The notes beneath the pieces were generated by a model, which did not search any database, was not told the DNA's origin, and was given only the letters and a program-made list of their open reading frames with translations. Below are positions 34,033-41,963 of a DNA stretch of 64,000 bases, in pieces. Numbering within the stretch: position 1 is the first letter of the stretch; every line of letters starts with the position of its first letter. The stretch spans positions 1,922,001 to 1,986,000 of the forward strand of contig NZ_VIWU01000001.1 of assembly GCF_007994075.1 (NCBI RefSeq). Direction: 5' to 3'. The stretch comes from Pseudonocardia hierapolitana (GTDB taxonomy: Bacteria > Actinomycetota > Actinomycetes > Mycobacteriales > Pseudonocardiaceae). The position numbers were made by a program, and so were the translations under genes.

Positions 34033-34505
34033 TGGGACACGAGCCGATCGACGTCGAGTCGCTCCCCAGCTCCCCGCTCCCTTCACAGCCGCTCGCGATC
34101 GCGCTGCAGAAGGCCGTTGCACTGCTCGAGTCGCTCAGCCGCGAGCAGCTCGAGGCCATCGCCTCCGGCGCGGGCAAGCTCGTCTACCAGCCGGCGACGG
34201 CCCCGACGCCGGCTCCTACCGTGCGCCGCCGCGAGGCCGTGCAGCGGCCGTCGGGCGTCGACATCGAGGCCGCGGTCGCCGACATCAACCGGTTCGCCAC
34301 GCCCGGCGAGGTGTCCGACTACCTGCAGAAGCGCGGCGTCGAGTTCACGGTGCCGGTGCTGAAGGAGATCGCCCGCGCACTGGGGCCCACGGTGAACAGC
34401 ACGGGCCGCACGAAGACCCAGCTCCGCCGCGACATCATCGAGGGCACGGCGGGCTTCCGGGTCCGCTCCGCCGCCATGTCCGGCGGCGCCTGGTCGAAGC
34501 CCTGA
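34029..34505 (+). CDS. Unknown partner protein of orphan ParA
   Basis: A 158-residue protein that I do not recognise. It has an N-terminal helix (LAIALQKAVALLESLSREQLEAIASG), a Pro/Thr/Arg linker (about 52-75) and a C-terminal domain: DIEAAVADINRFATPGEVSDYLQKRGVEFTVPVLKEIARAL, ending TGRTKTQLRRDIIEGTAGFR. The latter looks like a small helical, SAP- or HTH-like DNA-binding unit and has no ParB nuclease/CTPase motifs. Its start codon overlaps the parA stop (ATGA), so the two are made together. It is the natural candidate for the factor that localises or stimulates the ATPase. Confidence 0.65.
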   Translation: MMGHEPIDVESLPSSPLPSQPLAIALQKAVALLESLSREQLEAIASGAGKLVYQPATAPTPAPTVRRREAVQRPSGVDIEAAVADINRFATPGEVSDYLQKRGVEFTVPVLKEIARALGPTVNSTGRTKTQLRRDIIEGTAGFRVRSAAMSGGAWSKP

Positions 34506-34507
34506 AC

Positions 34508-34557
34508 CGGTCGTGAGTGGATAGGAGTGCTCCGGCACTCCTGTCCACTCACGACCG
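34508..34557. terminator. 23-bp hairpin between convergent genes
   Basis: Arms 34508-34530 and 34535-34557 pair over 23 positions with a single T/G wobble and a 4-nt loop (tccg). The minus-strand gene's stop codon lies inside the right arm. It is a bidirectional terminator by position, though longer and more perfect than needed. Confidence 0.75.
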
Positions 34558-35772
34558 CGACGGCGTCAGCCGGGGTAGGTAGCGGCCCGTCCGTGCCGCG
34601 TAGGCGAGGTACTCCTCGCCGTGCAGCTGCGCCAGCATCGGTTCCCGCACCGCACGCACCTGGATCCGCACCGACACGACCAGCAGCACCGCGGCCAGCA
34701 CCCCGACCAGCGTCGGCACCATGACGAGCGTGCCCGCGGTGGCGAGCACGATTCCGGTGAGCCCCGGGTTGCGCATCCGCGACCGCAGGCCGCTGCGGGC
34801 GAGCACCGGGTCGGCGGGGCCACCACGGCGCAGCTCGAACTGCGAGGCGAGGACCAGGGACACCCCGAGCAGGGCGAGCCCTGCGCCGATCACGACGACG
34901 CCGGGGTCGTCGAACAGCGCGATCGGATCGATGACGTCGGCGGCGACCAGCAGCGGTGCCACCAGGCCGAGCACGGTAGCGACGCCGTAGAGCAGGCGCG
35001 CCCACCACGCTGCCGAGCCGGGCACCCGCGCCGCCCGGCCGATCTCGCGGCGGGCGGGCGAGGCGTGCAGCAGCCTGCGTCCGCCGACCGCGGCCAGCAC
35101 CGCAACGAGGGCGGCGATCGTGAGCGCCAGCCAGCCTGCGGCGTGGTGGTCCAGCACGTCTGCGACCACGGTCCAGGTGGAGCGGCCGGTGAGCTCCCCC
35201 GCGGCGTCCGCCGCGAGCGAGACGCCGAACAGGAAGAACAGCACGGCGGCGCCGATCGCCACGGCGCGCTCGGGCAGCAGCCGCCCCAGCTTCCGCCCGA
35301 CGACGATCGCCAGCGCGTCCGCGGCCACCATCCCGAGCGTGGAACCGACCCACACGCCGAACCAGCCGTACTGGGTGGCGAGGGTGATCGTCGCGAGCAT
35401 CGTCTTGTCGCCGAGCTCGGCGAGGAAGAACGCCACCGACGAGGTGAGGACGGCCGAGCCGGTGGCTCGCTCGGCCTTCGCCCGCTCACCCGCGGTGAGC
35501 CGGTCCCCGCGCAGGGTCCAGGCGCCGAACCCGATGAACGCGACGGCGGCCACGAGCGCGATCCAGCCGGTGGGGAGTGCGCTGCCCAGCCCGTGCCCGA
35601 CCGCGACGGAGAGCAGGTGCACCGCCGTGGTGGCGAGCGTGATGCCCACGAGCACCGGCAGCGCGCGGTAGCGCGTGGCGAACGCGAGGGCCATCAGCTG
35701 GGACTTGTCGCCGAGCTCGGCGACGAACACGACCCCGAAGCTGACGGCGAAGGCGAGCAGGAATCCGTCCAT
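34549..35772 (-). CDS. GDT1/UPF0016 cation transporter fused to ICMT-like methyltransferase domain
   Basis: 407 residues in two parts. Residues ~1-200 are a UPF0016/TMEM165-GDT1 transporter with both hallmark motifs (ELGDKSQL at about 19-26 and ELGDKTML near 125) and six predicted helices; bacterial members export Mn2+ or Ca2+. Residues ~240-407 are a membrane domain like isoprenylcysteine carboxyl methyltransferases: FELRRGGPADPVL, RNPGLTGIVLATAG and the closing REPMLAQLHGEEYLAYAARTGRYLP. I recall no described role for such a fusion. ATG 35772 fits the family start; GTG 35799 is an alternative. Neither has a ribosome site. A palindrome lies upstream. Confidence 0.82.
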   Translation of the reverse strand: MDGFLLAFAVSFGVVFVAELGDKSQLMALAFATRYRALPVLVGITLATTAVHLLSVAVGHGLGSALPTGWIALVAAVAFIGFGAWTLRGDRLTAGERAKAERATGSAVLTSSVAFFLAELGDKTMLATITLATQYGWFGVWVGSTLGMVAADALAIVVGRKLGRLLPERAVAIGAAVLFFLFGVSLAADAAGELTGRSTWTVVADVLDHHAAGWLALTIAALVAVLAAVGGRRLLHASPARREIGRAARVPGSAAWWARLLYGVATVLGLVAPLLVAADVIDPIALFDDPGVVVIGAGLALLGVSLVLASQFELRRGGPADPVLARSGLRSRMRNPGLTGIVLATAGTLVMVPTLVGVLAAVLLVVSVRIQVRAVREPMLAQLHGEEYLAYAARTGRYLPRLTPSRS

Positions 35773-35824
35773 GTCGCGGTCGACGCTACGAGCGTTCACG
35801 GCAGCGGCTGGACTGCAAAATTCG

Positions 35825-35840
35825 GTTAGCGTGAGCTAAC
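35825..35840. promoter_or_regulatory. Palindrome in the GDT1/gntR divergent gap
   Basis: gttagc-gtga-gctaac is a perfect 6+6 inverted repeat, 25-53 nt upstream of the two possible GDT1 starts. The sequence gctaac recurs at about 35857-35862. It could bind a metal-responsive or other repressor. Its distance from the tggtgtacca site suggests a different protein from GntR. Confidence 0.5.
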
Positions 35841-35888
35841 GAGCCGGGTCGGGGCCGCTAACCGCGGGGGATCGCGCCCAGGGCGACC

Positions 35889-35902
35889 GCTGGTGTACCA
35901 AT
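35889..35902. promoter_or_regulatory. Candidate HutC/DasR-type GntR operator
   Basis: The 10-bp palindrome tggtgtacca at 35891-35900 matches the half-sites of the DasR/HutC consensus (TGGT-CT-AGACCA type) and lies only 7 nt before the gntR start codon. This arrangement suggests autorepression. Confidence 0.55.
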
Positions 35903-35907
35903 GGGCT

Positions 35908-36630
35908 ATGAGCGCTCCGTCGGCGGAGACCGACAAGCAGCGGCGCCTGCGCGCGCGGCTCGCCGAGCTGATCGCCGCGATGTCCCCCGGCGAGCCGCTG
36001 CCGGCCGAGCGCGACCTGGCGCGGGAGCTCGGCGTCGCCCGGATGACGCTGCGCCGCGCCGTCGACGGGCTCGTCGCCGAGGCCGTGCTCGTCCGCAGGC
36101 AGGGTGCAGGCACGTTCGTCGCGCCGGCCAAGGTGGCGCACCGCCTCGCGGCCAACTCGTTCTCGGCCGACATGCGCTCGCGCGGCCTGCGCCCCGGCAG
36201 TCGCACGCTGAGGTCGGGCTTCGCTCCTGCAGGGGTCATGCTGGCCGCGCTGCTCGAGGTGCCGACCGGCACGCCCGTGCTGCACGTGCGGCGGCTCCGG
36301 CTGGCCGACGACGAACCCATGGCGGTGGAGGACCTGCACGTCCCGGGCGACCTCGTGCCCGGGCTCACCGGCGCCGACCTGGAGGACCGCTCCTACTACG
36401 AGCTGCTCGCCGAGCGCTACGGCCACCGCATCGCGTCCGGCACCCAGACCGCAGAGGCCGCGCTCACCAGCGCCGAGGACGCGGCGGTGCTCGGCATCGA
36501 GCCGGGTGCGCCCGCGTTCTGCTTCGAGCGCACCTGCCGCGTGGACGGCGGGCGGGTGGCCGAGTTCGTGCGGTCGGTCTACCGGGGCGACCGGTACCGG
36601 ATCATGGCCGACATTTTCCCTACAGCGTAG
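35908..36630 (+). CDS. GntR-family (HutC/UTRA) transcriptional regulator
   Basis: A 240-residue GntR regulator. The N-terminal winged helix is EPLPAERDLARELGVARMTLRRAVDGLVAEAVLVRRQGAGTFVA. The C-terminal UTRA effector domain (about 85-235) has VLHVRRLRLADDEPMAVEDLHVP and FCFERTCRVDGGRVAEFVRSVYRGDRYR. UTRA members such as DasR bind phosphorylated sugars or amino sugars. It precedes a CUT1 importer and is likely its repressor. ATG 35908 starts just after a palindromic operator. The last codon and stop (gcgtag) form the first six bases of the 131-bp tandem repeat. Confidence 0.92.
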   Translation: MSAPSAETDKQRRLRARLAELIAAMSPGEPLPAERDLARELGVARMTLRRAVDGLVAEAVLVRRQGAGTFVAPAKVAHRLAANSFSADMRSRGLRPGSRTLRSGFAPAGVMLAALLEVPTGTPVLHVRRLRLADDEPMAVEDLHVPGDLVPGLTGADLEDRSYYELLAERYGHRIASGTQTAEAALTSAEDAAVLGIEPGAPAFCFERTCRVDGGRVAEFVRSVYRGDRYRIMADIFPTA

Positions 36631-36916
36631 AACTGCCTCCGCTTCGCTCCGGCGTGCTCGCGGGCCCTTCGAGGCGCTGCCCTGCTCCTCCGGTGCTCGG
36701 TCGCTCGTTCCTCGCTCCCTGCGCGCCTCCCCCGCAGGACAGCGCCGGCCCGCGAGCGTAGAACTGCCTCCGCTTCGCTCCGGCGTGCTCGCGGGCCCTT
36801 CGAGGCGCTGCCCTGCTCCTCCGGTGCTCGGTCGCTCGTTCCTCGCTCCCTGCGCGCCTCCCCCGCAGGACAGCGCCGGCCCGCGAGCGTAGAACCGCCT
36901 CCGCTTCGCTCCGGCG
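36625..36916. repeat. 131-bp tandem duplication plus partial third unit
   Basis: Units 36625-36755 and 36756-36886 appear identical, and 36887-36916 begins a third (one C/T change, then divergence). Each unit contains an 11-bp inverted pair (gctcgcgggcc / ggcccgcgagc) that would fold most of it. The array begins at the gntR stop codon and fills most of the 392-nt gap before the importer, where I see no gene. It may end the gntR transcript. Confidence 0.85.
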
Positions 36917-36987
36917 GCGGCTCATCCAACCGTTACATGGTCACGCTTGACGTCATCGGGGTGACCGACACTACAGTCCGACCATTT

Positions 36988-37000
36988 AGACCTCTGGTCT
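36988..37000. promoter_or_regulatory. Candidate operator before the sugar importer
   Basis: agacc-tct-ggtct is a perfect 5+5 inverted repeat 22 nt before the binding-protein start. It contains the tggtct half-site seen in GntR/DasR-type operators, though in everted order, so the adjacent UTRA regulator may bind here. Confidence 0.5.
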
Positions 37001-37022
37001 CAAAGCGTCGGAAGGGGACTCC

Positions 37023-38324
37023 ATGTCGTCGATGCCAGGATCCCGGACGGCACGACGGAGCGCGGTGGCGGTTCTCGCCGCGGCGGCGTTGGCCCTGACC
37101 GGCTGCGGCGGTGATGCGGCCTCCGACGGGAGTGGTGACCGCACGCTAACCGTCTGGATCATGGAGGGCACCAACCCGGACGCCCAGCCGTTCTTCTCCG
37201 AGCTCTCCGCGGCGTTCCAGCAGCGGACCGGCGCAACGCTCGACGTCCAGTTCGTGCAGTGGGCCGGCGCGCACGACAAGTTCGTCACCTCCATCGCGGG
37301 CGGCACGACGCCGGACGTCGCGGAGGTCGGCACCACGTGGGTCGCCGAGTTCGCCGACGCGGGTGCGCTGGCCGACCTCGCCCCCCGCGTGCGGGACGCG
37401 GGTCTCACCGATGACCTGGTCGCCGGGCTGGCCGAGGCGGGCACGCTCGGTGACGCGCTCTACGGCATGCCCTGGTACGCCGGGGTCCGCTCGGTCATCT
37501 ACCGCACCGACGTCTTCGCCGAGCTCGGCCTCGCGCCACCCACCACGTGGGACGAGCTGGTCGCCGTGGGGCAGCGGATCAAGCAGGCCCGCCCCGATCT
37601 CGTCCCGCTGCCGATCGCGGGCGACGACGAGTTCGTCGTGTACCCGTTCCTCTGGGGCACAGGCGGTCAGGTCGCCACGCAGAACGGCGGCGCGTGGACC
37701 AGCGGCGTCGACTCGCCCCAGGCCCGCCAGGGCATCCAGTTCTACGCCGACCTCGCGCTTGAGCACGGCTTCTCCACGCCCGCGGCGGCCAACTGGCGGG
37801 GCACCGACGTGTCCGACGCGTTCGCCAAGGGACAGGCCGCGATGATCTTCTCCGGCAACTGGGTGCCCAAGGCGATCGTCGAGGACGCCCCCGACCTGCA
37901 GGGCAAGATCGGCGCGTTCCCGATCCCGGGCCCGACCGGTGGGCTCGCCCCCTCCGTGCTGGGCGGCTCGCTGCTGTCGGTCTTCGAGACCAGCGACGAC
38001 CCGGATCTGGCGTGGCAGCTCGTCGAGATGATGGGCACCGGGGAGTTCGCCGCGAAGTGGGCGCAGCAGTCCGGCTACTTCCCGGGGAGCACGGCACTGC
38101 TGGACGAGGCCGTCCGCTCGCCCGATCCGCTCGTCGCGCCGTTCGCCCGGCAGATGGCCGAGGCCGGGCGCAGCGTGCCGGTCACGCCGGCCTTCGGCCA
38201 GATCCAGGGCAAGAAGACGATCGCGGCGATGATGCGCTCCATCCTCACCGGCGAGGCCACCGTGGAGCAGGCCACCTCCGCCGCGGCGGCGGAGATGAAC
38301 GAGATCTTCGCCAGCGGCGCATGA
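37023..38324 (+). CDS. CUT1 sugar ABC transporter binding lipoprotein
   Basis: A 433-residue family-1 extracellular solute-binding protein. An Arg-rich signal peptide ends in the lipobox ALTGC (Cys28). The mature part begins RTLTVWIMEGTNPDAQPFFSEL and has the cluster-defining SIAGGTTPDVAEVGTTWVAEFADAGALADL, PWYAGVRSVIYRTDVF and GQAAMIFSGNWVPKAI. It captures an oligosaccharide outside the membrane and feeds the two permeases encoded next. The sugar is unknown; a UTRA regulator favours an amino-sugar or alpha/beta-glucoside. ATG 37023 follows GGAAGGGG. Confidence 0.92.
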   Translation: MSSMPGSRTARRSAVAVLAAAALALTGCGGDAASDGSGDRTLTVWIMEGTNPDAQPFFSELSAAFQQRTGATLDVQFVQWAGAHDKFVTSIAGGTTPDVAEVGTTWVAEFADAGALADLAPRVRDAGLTDDLVAGLAEAGTLGDALYGMPWYAGVRSVIYRTDVFAELGLAPPTTWDELVAVGQRIKQARPDLVPLPIAGDDEFVVYPFLWGTGGQVATQNGGAWTSGVDSPQARQGIQFYADLALEHGFSTPAAANWRGTDVSDAFAKGQAAMIFSGNWVPKAIVEDAPDLQGKIGAFPIPGPTGGLAPSVLGGSLLSVFETSDDPDLAWQLVEMMGTGEFAAKWAQQSGYFPGSTALLDEAVRSPDPLVAPFARQMAEAGRSVPVTPAFGQIQGKKTIAAMMRSILTGEATVEQATSAAAAEMNEIFASGA

Positions 38325-38358
38325 CCGCCGACGCACTCCCTCCCGCGGGGGCGACAAC

Positions 38359-39318
38359 ATGACCGTCGCCGAGCGCACCGACGTCGATCTCGGCGTGGCG
38401 CCACCCGCACCACGCCGGCCGTGCCGCCGCGCCGGGGCCGCCCGGCCGTGGCTGCTGCTCGCGCCCGCCCTGCTGGTGATGGGCGGGCTGCTGCTCTACC
38501 CGCTGCTGCGGGTGCTGGCGCTCTCGCTGCAGGACTTCGGCCTGCGCGAACTGGTGTCGGGCCGCACGAAGTGGGTCGGGTTCGACAACTACGCGGAGCT
38601 GCTCGGCAACGCGGACCTGTGGGCCACGGTGCTGCCCAACACCGTGGTGTTCGCCGTGGTGGCGGTGGCGCTCACCGTCGTGTTCGGCACGCTGGTGGCG
38701 CTGCTGCTGGCCCGGCTCACACCCCTCGTCCGCGGCCTCGTCACCACGGCGATCATGGTGGCCTGGGCGATGCCGGCGGTCACCGGCACGTACGTGTGGG
38801 TGTTCGTGTTCACGCCGGGCGACGGCATCGCGGTGCAGGCGCTCGACGCGCTCGGCCTCCTCGACGCCGCCACCGCGAACCCGTTCTCCAACCGGCTGTC
38901 GTTCTACGCCGTCGCCGCGCTCAACGTGGTGCACCACGGGTTCCCGTTCGTGGCGCTCACGGTGCTCGCCGGCCTGCTGACGATCCCGCGGGAGCTCACG
39001 GAGGCGGCGATCGTGGACGGCGCCGGCCCGTGGCGCCGCTTCTGGTCGCTGACGTTCCCGATGCTACGGCCGGTGTTCGCCGTGGTCACCGTGCTGTCGA
39101 CGATCTGGGACTTCAAGGTCTTCACCCAGATCTACCTGATGCCCGGCGGCGACGGGGTCAACCGCAACGTGCTCACGCTCGGCACCTGGTCCTACGTCGA
39201 GTCCTTCGCCCAGAACCGCTACGGCCTCGGCGCCGCGATCGCGGTGCTGCTCACCGCGCTGCTGCTGGTGGTCACGGTCGCCTACCTACGGCTGCTGTTC
39301 CGGGACGAGGAGCTGTGA
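38359..39318 (+). CDS. Sugar ABC transporter permease, MalF type
   Basis: 319 residues with six predicted helices after a basic N-terminus. The EAA loop reads ELTEAAIVDGAGPWRRFWSLTFPMLRP, which docks to the ATPase. It lies 34 nt after the binding-protein gene and overlaps the second permease by 4 nt (GTGA). No ATPase gene follows, so the importer probably borrows a shared MsiK-type ATPase, as in other actinobacterial CUT1 systems. Confidence 0.93.
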   Translation: MTVAERTDVDLGVAPPAPRRPCRRAGAARPWLLLAPALLVMGGLLLYPLLRVLALSLQDFGLRELVSGRTKWVGFDNYAELLGNADLWATVLPNTVVFAVVAVALTVVFGTLVALLLARLTPLVRGLVTTAIMVAWAMPAVTGTYVWVFVFTPGDGIAVQALDALGLLDAATANPFSNRLSFYAVAALNVVHHGFPFVALTVLAGLLTIPRELTEAAIVDGAGPWRRFWSLTFPMLRPVFAVVTVLSTIWDFKVFTQIYLMPGGDGVNRNVLTLGTWSYVESFAQNRYGLGAAIAVLLTALLLVVTVAYLRLLFRDEEL

Positions 39319-40124
39319 GGGCCGCCGCGAAGGGGCTGGCCGTCACCGGCGTGCTCGTCTTCACGCTGTTCCCCGTCTACCTCATGATCGTCACGGCGCT
39401 GAACGGCGAGGCGAACGCCGGCTCGCGCACCCTGTGGCCGGACGAGTGGACGCTGGACAACTTCGCCTACGTCGTCACCGAGGGCGGCTTCGGCCGGTAC
39501 CTGACGAACTCGCTCACCGTCGCGCTCGCCACCGTGCTCGCGGGCGCCCTGCTCGCGCTGCTGGCCGCCGTGGCCGTCGCCCGGTTCCGGTTCCGGTTCC
39601 GCACCTCGGTGCTGGTGATGGTGCTGATCATCCAGATGGTGCCGGTGGAGGCGCTGGTCATCCCGCTGTTCATCCAGGCACGCACCATGGCGATGCTCGA
39701 CACGCTCGCCGGGCTCGTCGTCGTGTACCTGGCGTTCTCGCTGCCGTTCGCGATCTGGACCCTGCGCGGGTTCGTCGCCGCCGTGCCCGTCGAACTGGAG
39801 GAGGCCGCCTACCTCGACGGCGCCTCATGGGGCCGGATGTTCCGGTCGGTGCTGCTGCCGCTGGTGGCCCCGGGGCTCGTCGCCACGAGCGTGTTCTCGT
39901 TCATCGTGGCCTGGAACGAGTTCATCTTCGCCCTGACGTTCATGTCCGACGACCAGAACTACACGGTGGCCGTCGGGCTGCGCCGCTTCTTCGGGCAGCA
40001 CGCCACCGACTGGGGCGCGGTGATGGCCGCGTCCACACTGATCACGATCCCGGTGATGGTGTTCTTCGTGATCGCACAGAAGCGGCTCACCGACGGCCTG
40101 GTCGCAGGCGCGGTCAAGGGGTGA
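39315..40124 (+). CDS. Sugar ABC transporter permease, MalG type
   Basis: 269 residues from GTG 39315, which overlaps the MalF stop. Six helices are predicted, with EAA loop ELEEAAYLDGASWGRMFRSVLLPLVAPGL and the MalG-like end YTVAVGLRRFFGQHATDWGAVMAASTLITIPVMVFFVIAQKRLTDGL. It forms the channel with the preceding permease. The frame is open far upstream on the same strand, but that part is a shadow of the MalF gene. Confidence 0.93.
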   Translation: MRAAAKGLAVTGVLVFTLFPVYLMIVTALNGEANAGSRTLWPDEWTLDNFAYVVTEGGFGRYLTNSLTVALATVLAGALLALLAAVAVARFRFRFRTSVLVMVLIIQMVPVEALVIPLFIQARTMAMLDTLAGLVVVYLAFSLPFAIWTLRGFVAAVPVELEEAAYLDGASWGRMFRSVLLPLVAPGLVATSVFSFIVAWNEFIFALTFMSDDQNYTVAVGLRRFFGQHATDWGAVMAASTLITIPVMVFFVIAQKRLTDGLVAGAVKG

Positions 40125-40245
40125 CCCGGGCCGCGCCGTGTGATCGGGGTCTCATTCCAGGTCCCCCAACCGGTCCGATCCGAGCGAGGTCGTCCCCGAT
40201 GTCAGGTTGATCAGGAGCATCTGGGCACCGATCGGGGGCCAAACA

Positions 40246-41838
40246 ATGGAGCCACGAACCGACGAGCCGGTTCCCGAGCCGACGGCCGCGCCGGCGCTGT
40301 CACGTCTGGCCCGGTGGGCCGTGGCCGTCGCCGCGGCACTGGTGGTCACGGCGTGCGGCGCCCCGGCCGGGGATGTCGTGCGACCGCCGCACGAGGTCGC
40401 CTCGCCGTCGGAACGGGCCGCTGCCACTCTGCAACCCGCCCTGGTGCGCATCACCGGGACGTTCACCGGCTGGGTGCACAACCAGGACGGTGCGTACGCC
40501 AACGGTGGCCGCCCCTTCACGTACACGGCCACCTGCACCGGATTCGGGGTGCACCCCGACGGTTACGTCGCCACCGCAGGCCACTGCGTCGACACGACCG
40601 GCCCGGGTGGTGCGCGGGAGCCGTTCATCCAGGCGGCCGCAGAACAGCTGGTCGCGGCCATGCCCCATCTCCGGCTGGAAGACGTGATCGCCCACGGCCG
40701 CTCCACCTGGAGCGTCCAGGGACGCACCGCCGACTCCCCCATCGTGAGCGAGATCCGCGTCAGCGGCATCCCCGGCGCTCCGGCCGACGGGCTGCCGGCC
40801 CGCGTCGTCGACGTCCGGCCGCTCATGGAGGGCGACGTCGCGCTGCTGAAGGTCGAGAGCCCGAACCTGCCCACGCTCGAGCTCTCCACCGGCACCGACG
40901 TCCCCGTAGGCACACAGCTGCTCGCTGCCGGCTACCCGCGAACCGTGGGCGAGCTCGCAGGCCCGGACGCGCAGCCGTCGATCAAGGACGGTGCCGTCAA
41001 CGGCACCCAGAGCGTCGGCAGCGGATCCGTCTACGAGATCAGCGCCGCGCTCGACCACGGCATGAGCGGCGGCCCGACCGTCGACCACGCCGGCCGGGTG
41101 ATCGGCATCAACAGCCTCCGCGGGAGCGACACGCAGCCGTTCAACTTCGTCGTCCCCGCGAGCGGGATCGCCGAGCTGCTCAGCCGCAACGGCATGCGCA
41201 ACGAAGCGGGCCCACGCGACCTGCTCTACCGCGAGGCCCTCGGCGCCTACTACGCGGGCGAGTACACCGACGCGATCGACGCACTGGACCGCCTTCTGCA
41301 GGAGGTGCCCGCGCACGCCCGGGCCGGCAAGCTGCGCGCCGATGCAGAAGCAGCCCGTGGACGACACGGCGACGCATCCGAGAACCACCGCGATCAGATG
41401 CTCGTCTGGGTGAGCGCGGGGGGCGGAACCGTCCTGCTCATCGTGGTGGTCGGCGCGGTACTGATGACGCGCAGGCGCCGCACGAAGCCCGCGGTGTACG
41501 TGCCGGCACCGCCGGCGTCACTCGCCTGGCCGCACGCCCAGGGGCAATGGCCGGGCGGACCGGGCGCGCCGTTCGCGGCACCTGCACAGCAGCCGGTGGG
41601 GGCCGCCGGGCGGCCGTACCACCCCTACCCCCCGGCCCCGCGCGGCCCGGCTCGATACGGCGCGGCTCCGGCTGGAATCGGTCCCGTTCGAAACGGCCCG
41701 CCTCGAAACGGCCCGGCGCGAAACGGCCCGGCCCTCGTCAGCCCGCGCGACGGCGCCACGGTCGTGCTGCGCACACCGGCCGCCGTGGCCCATCCGGCGA
41801 GGCCCGAGCCGCCGGCACCTGCAGACGGCAGGAAGTAG
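40246..41838 (+). CDS. Membrane-anchored trypsin-like serine protease with Pro/Asn-rich tail
   Basis: 530 residues. A hydrophobic N-terminal segment ends in a lipobox-like VVTAC (Cys37). A chymotrypsin-fold domain follows: catalytic His in YVATAGHCVD, Asp in DVALLKVES, Ser in GMSGGPTVD. Residues ~320-380 resemble a TPR-like helical pair (YREALGAYYAGEYTDAIDALDRLLQ). A second membrane span (WVSAGGGTVLLIVVVGAVLM) precedes a Pro/Ala/Arg-rich tail, presumably cytosolic. In the tail the pentapeptide RNGPP/A recurs three times from a 15-bp tandem repeat at 41689-41730. ATG 40246 follows CGGGGG. Confidence 0.85.
   Translation: MEPRTDEPVPEPTAAPALSRLARWAVAVAAALVVTACGAPAGDVVRPPHEVASPSERAAATLQPALVRITGTFTGWVHNQDGAYANGGRPFTYTATCTGFGVHPDGYVATAGHCVDTTGPGGAREPFIQAAAEQLVAAMPHLRLEDVIAHGRSTWSVQGRTADSPIVSEIRVSGIPGAPADGLPARVVDVRPLMEGDVALLKVESPNLPTLELSTGTDVPVGTQLLAAGYPRTVGELAGPDAQPSIKDGAVNGTQSVGSGSVYEISAALDHGMSGGPTVDHAGRVIGINSLRGSDTQPFNFVVPASGIAELLSRNGMRNEAGPRDLLYREALGAYYAGEYTDAIDALDRLLQEVPAHARAGKLRADAEAARGRHGDASENHRDQMLVWVSAGGGTVLLIVVVGAVLMTRRRRTKPAVYVPAPPASLAWPHAQGQWPGGPGAPFAAPAQQPVGAAGRPYHPYPPAPRGPARYGAAPAGIGPVRNGPPRNGPARNGPALVSPRDGATVVLRTPAAVAHPARPEPPAPADGRK
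41689..41730 (+). repeat. 15-bp coding minisatellite
   Basis: cgaaacggcccg occurs at 41689, 41704 and 41719 with a 15-nt period. It encodes three RNGP-type pentapeptides in the protease tail. A 15-nt unit keeps the reading frame, so the copy number can vary without breaking the gene. Confidence 0.7.
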
Positions 41839-41923
41839 CGCGGCCGTGCACGCGCCGATGTCGTCGCCGAGATGGTGCACCCGATAGCCCGATCAGGGGT
41901 TTCGACTGGTATTCCCAGGTGGT

Positions 41924-41940
41924 CCTCAGGACGGCCTCAG
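41924..41940 (+). promoter_or_regulatory. Direct repeat upstream of htrA-like gene
   Basis: cctcag at 41924-41929 and again at 41935-41940, an 11-nt period, within 40 nt of the htrA-like start. OmpR-family regulators bind such one-turn direct repeats. In mycobacteria MprA controls the related protease gene pepD, so an MprA-like site is plausible. Confidence 0.45.
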
Positions 41941-41963
41941 ATTCCTGGCGCATCGTCGTTGGC

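Noticed and set aside
35773..35907. yybP-ykoY manganese riboswitch before the GDT1 fusion
   Set aside because: The leader is too short on the minus strand and lacks the recognisable core; only a 16-bp palindrome is seen.
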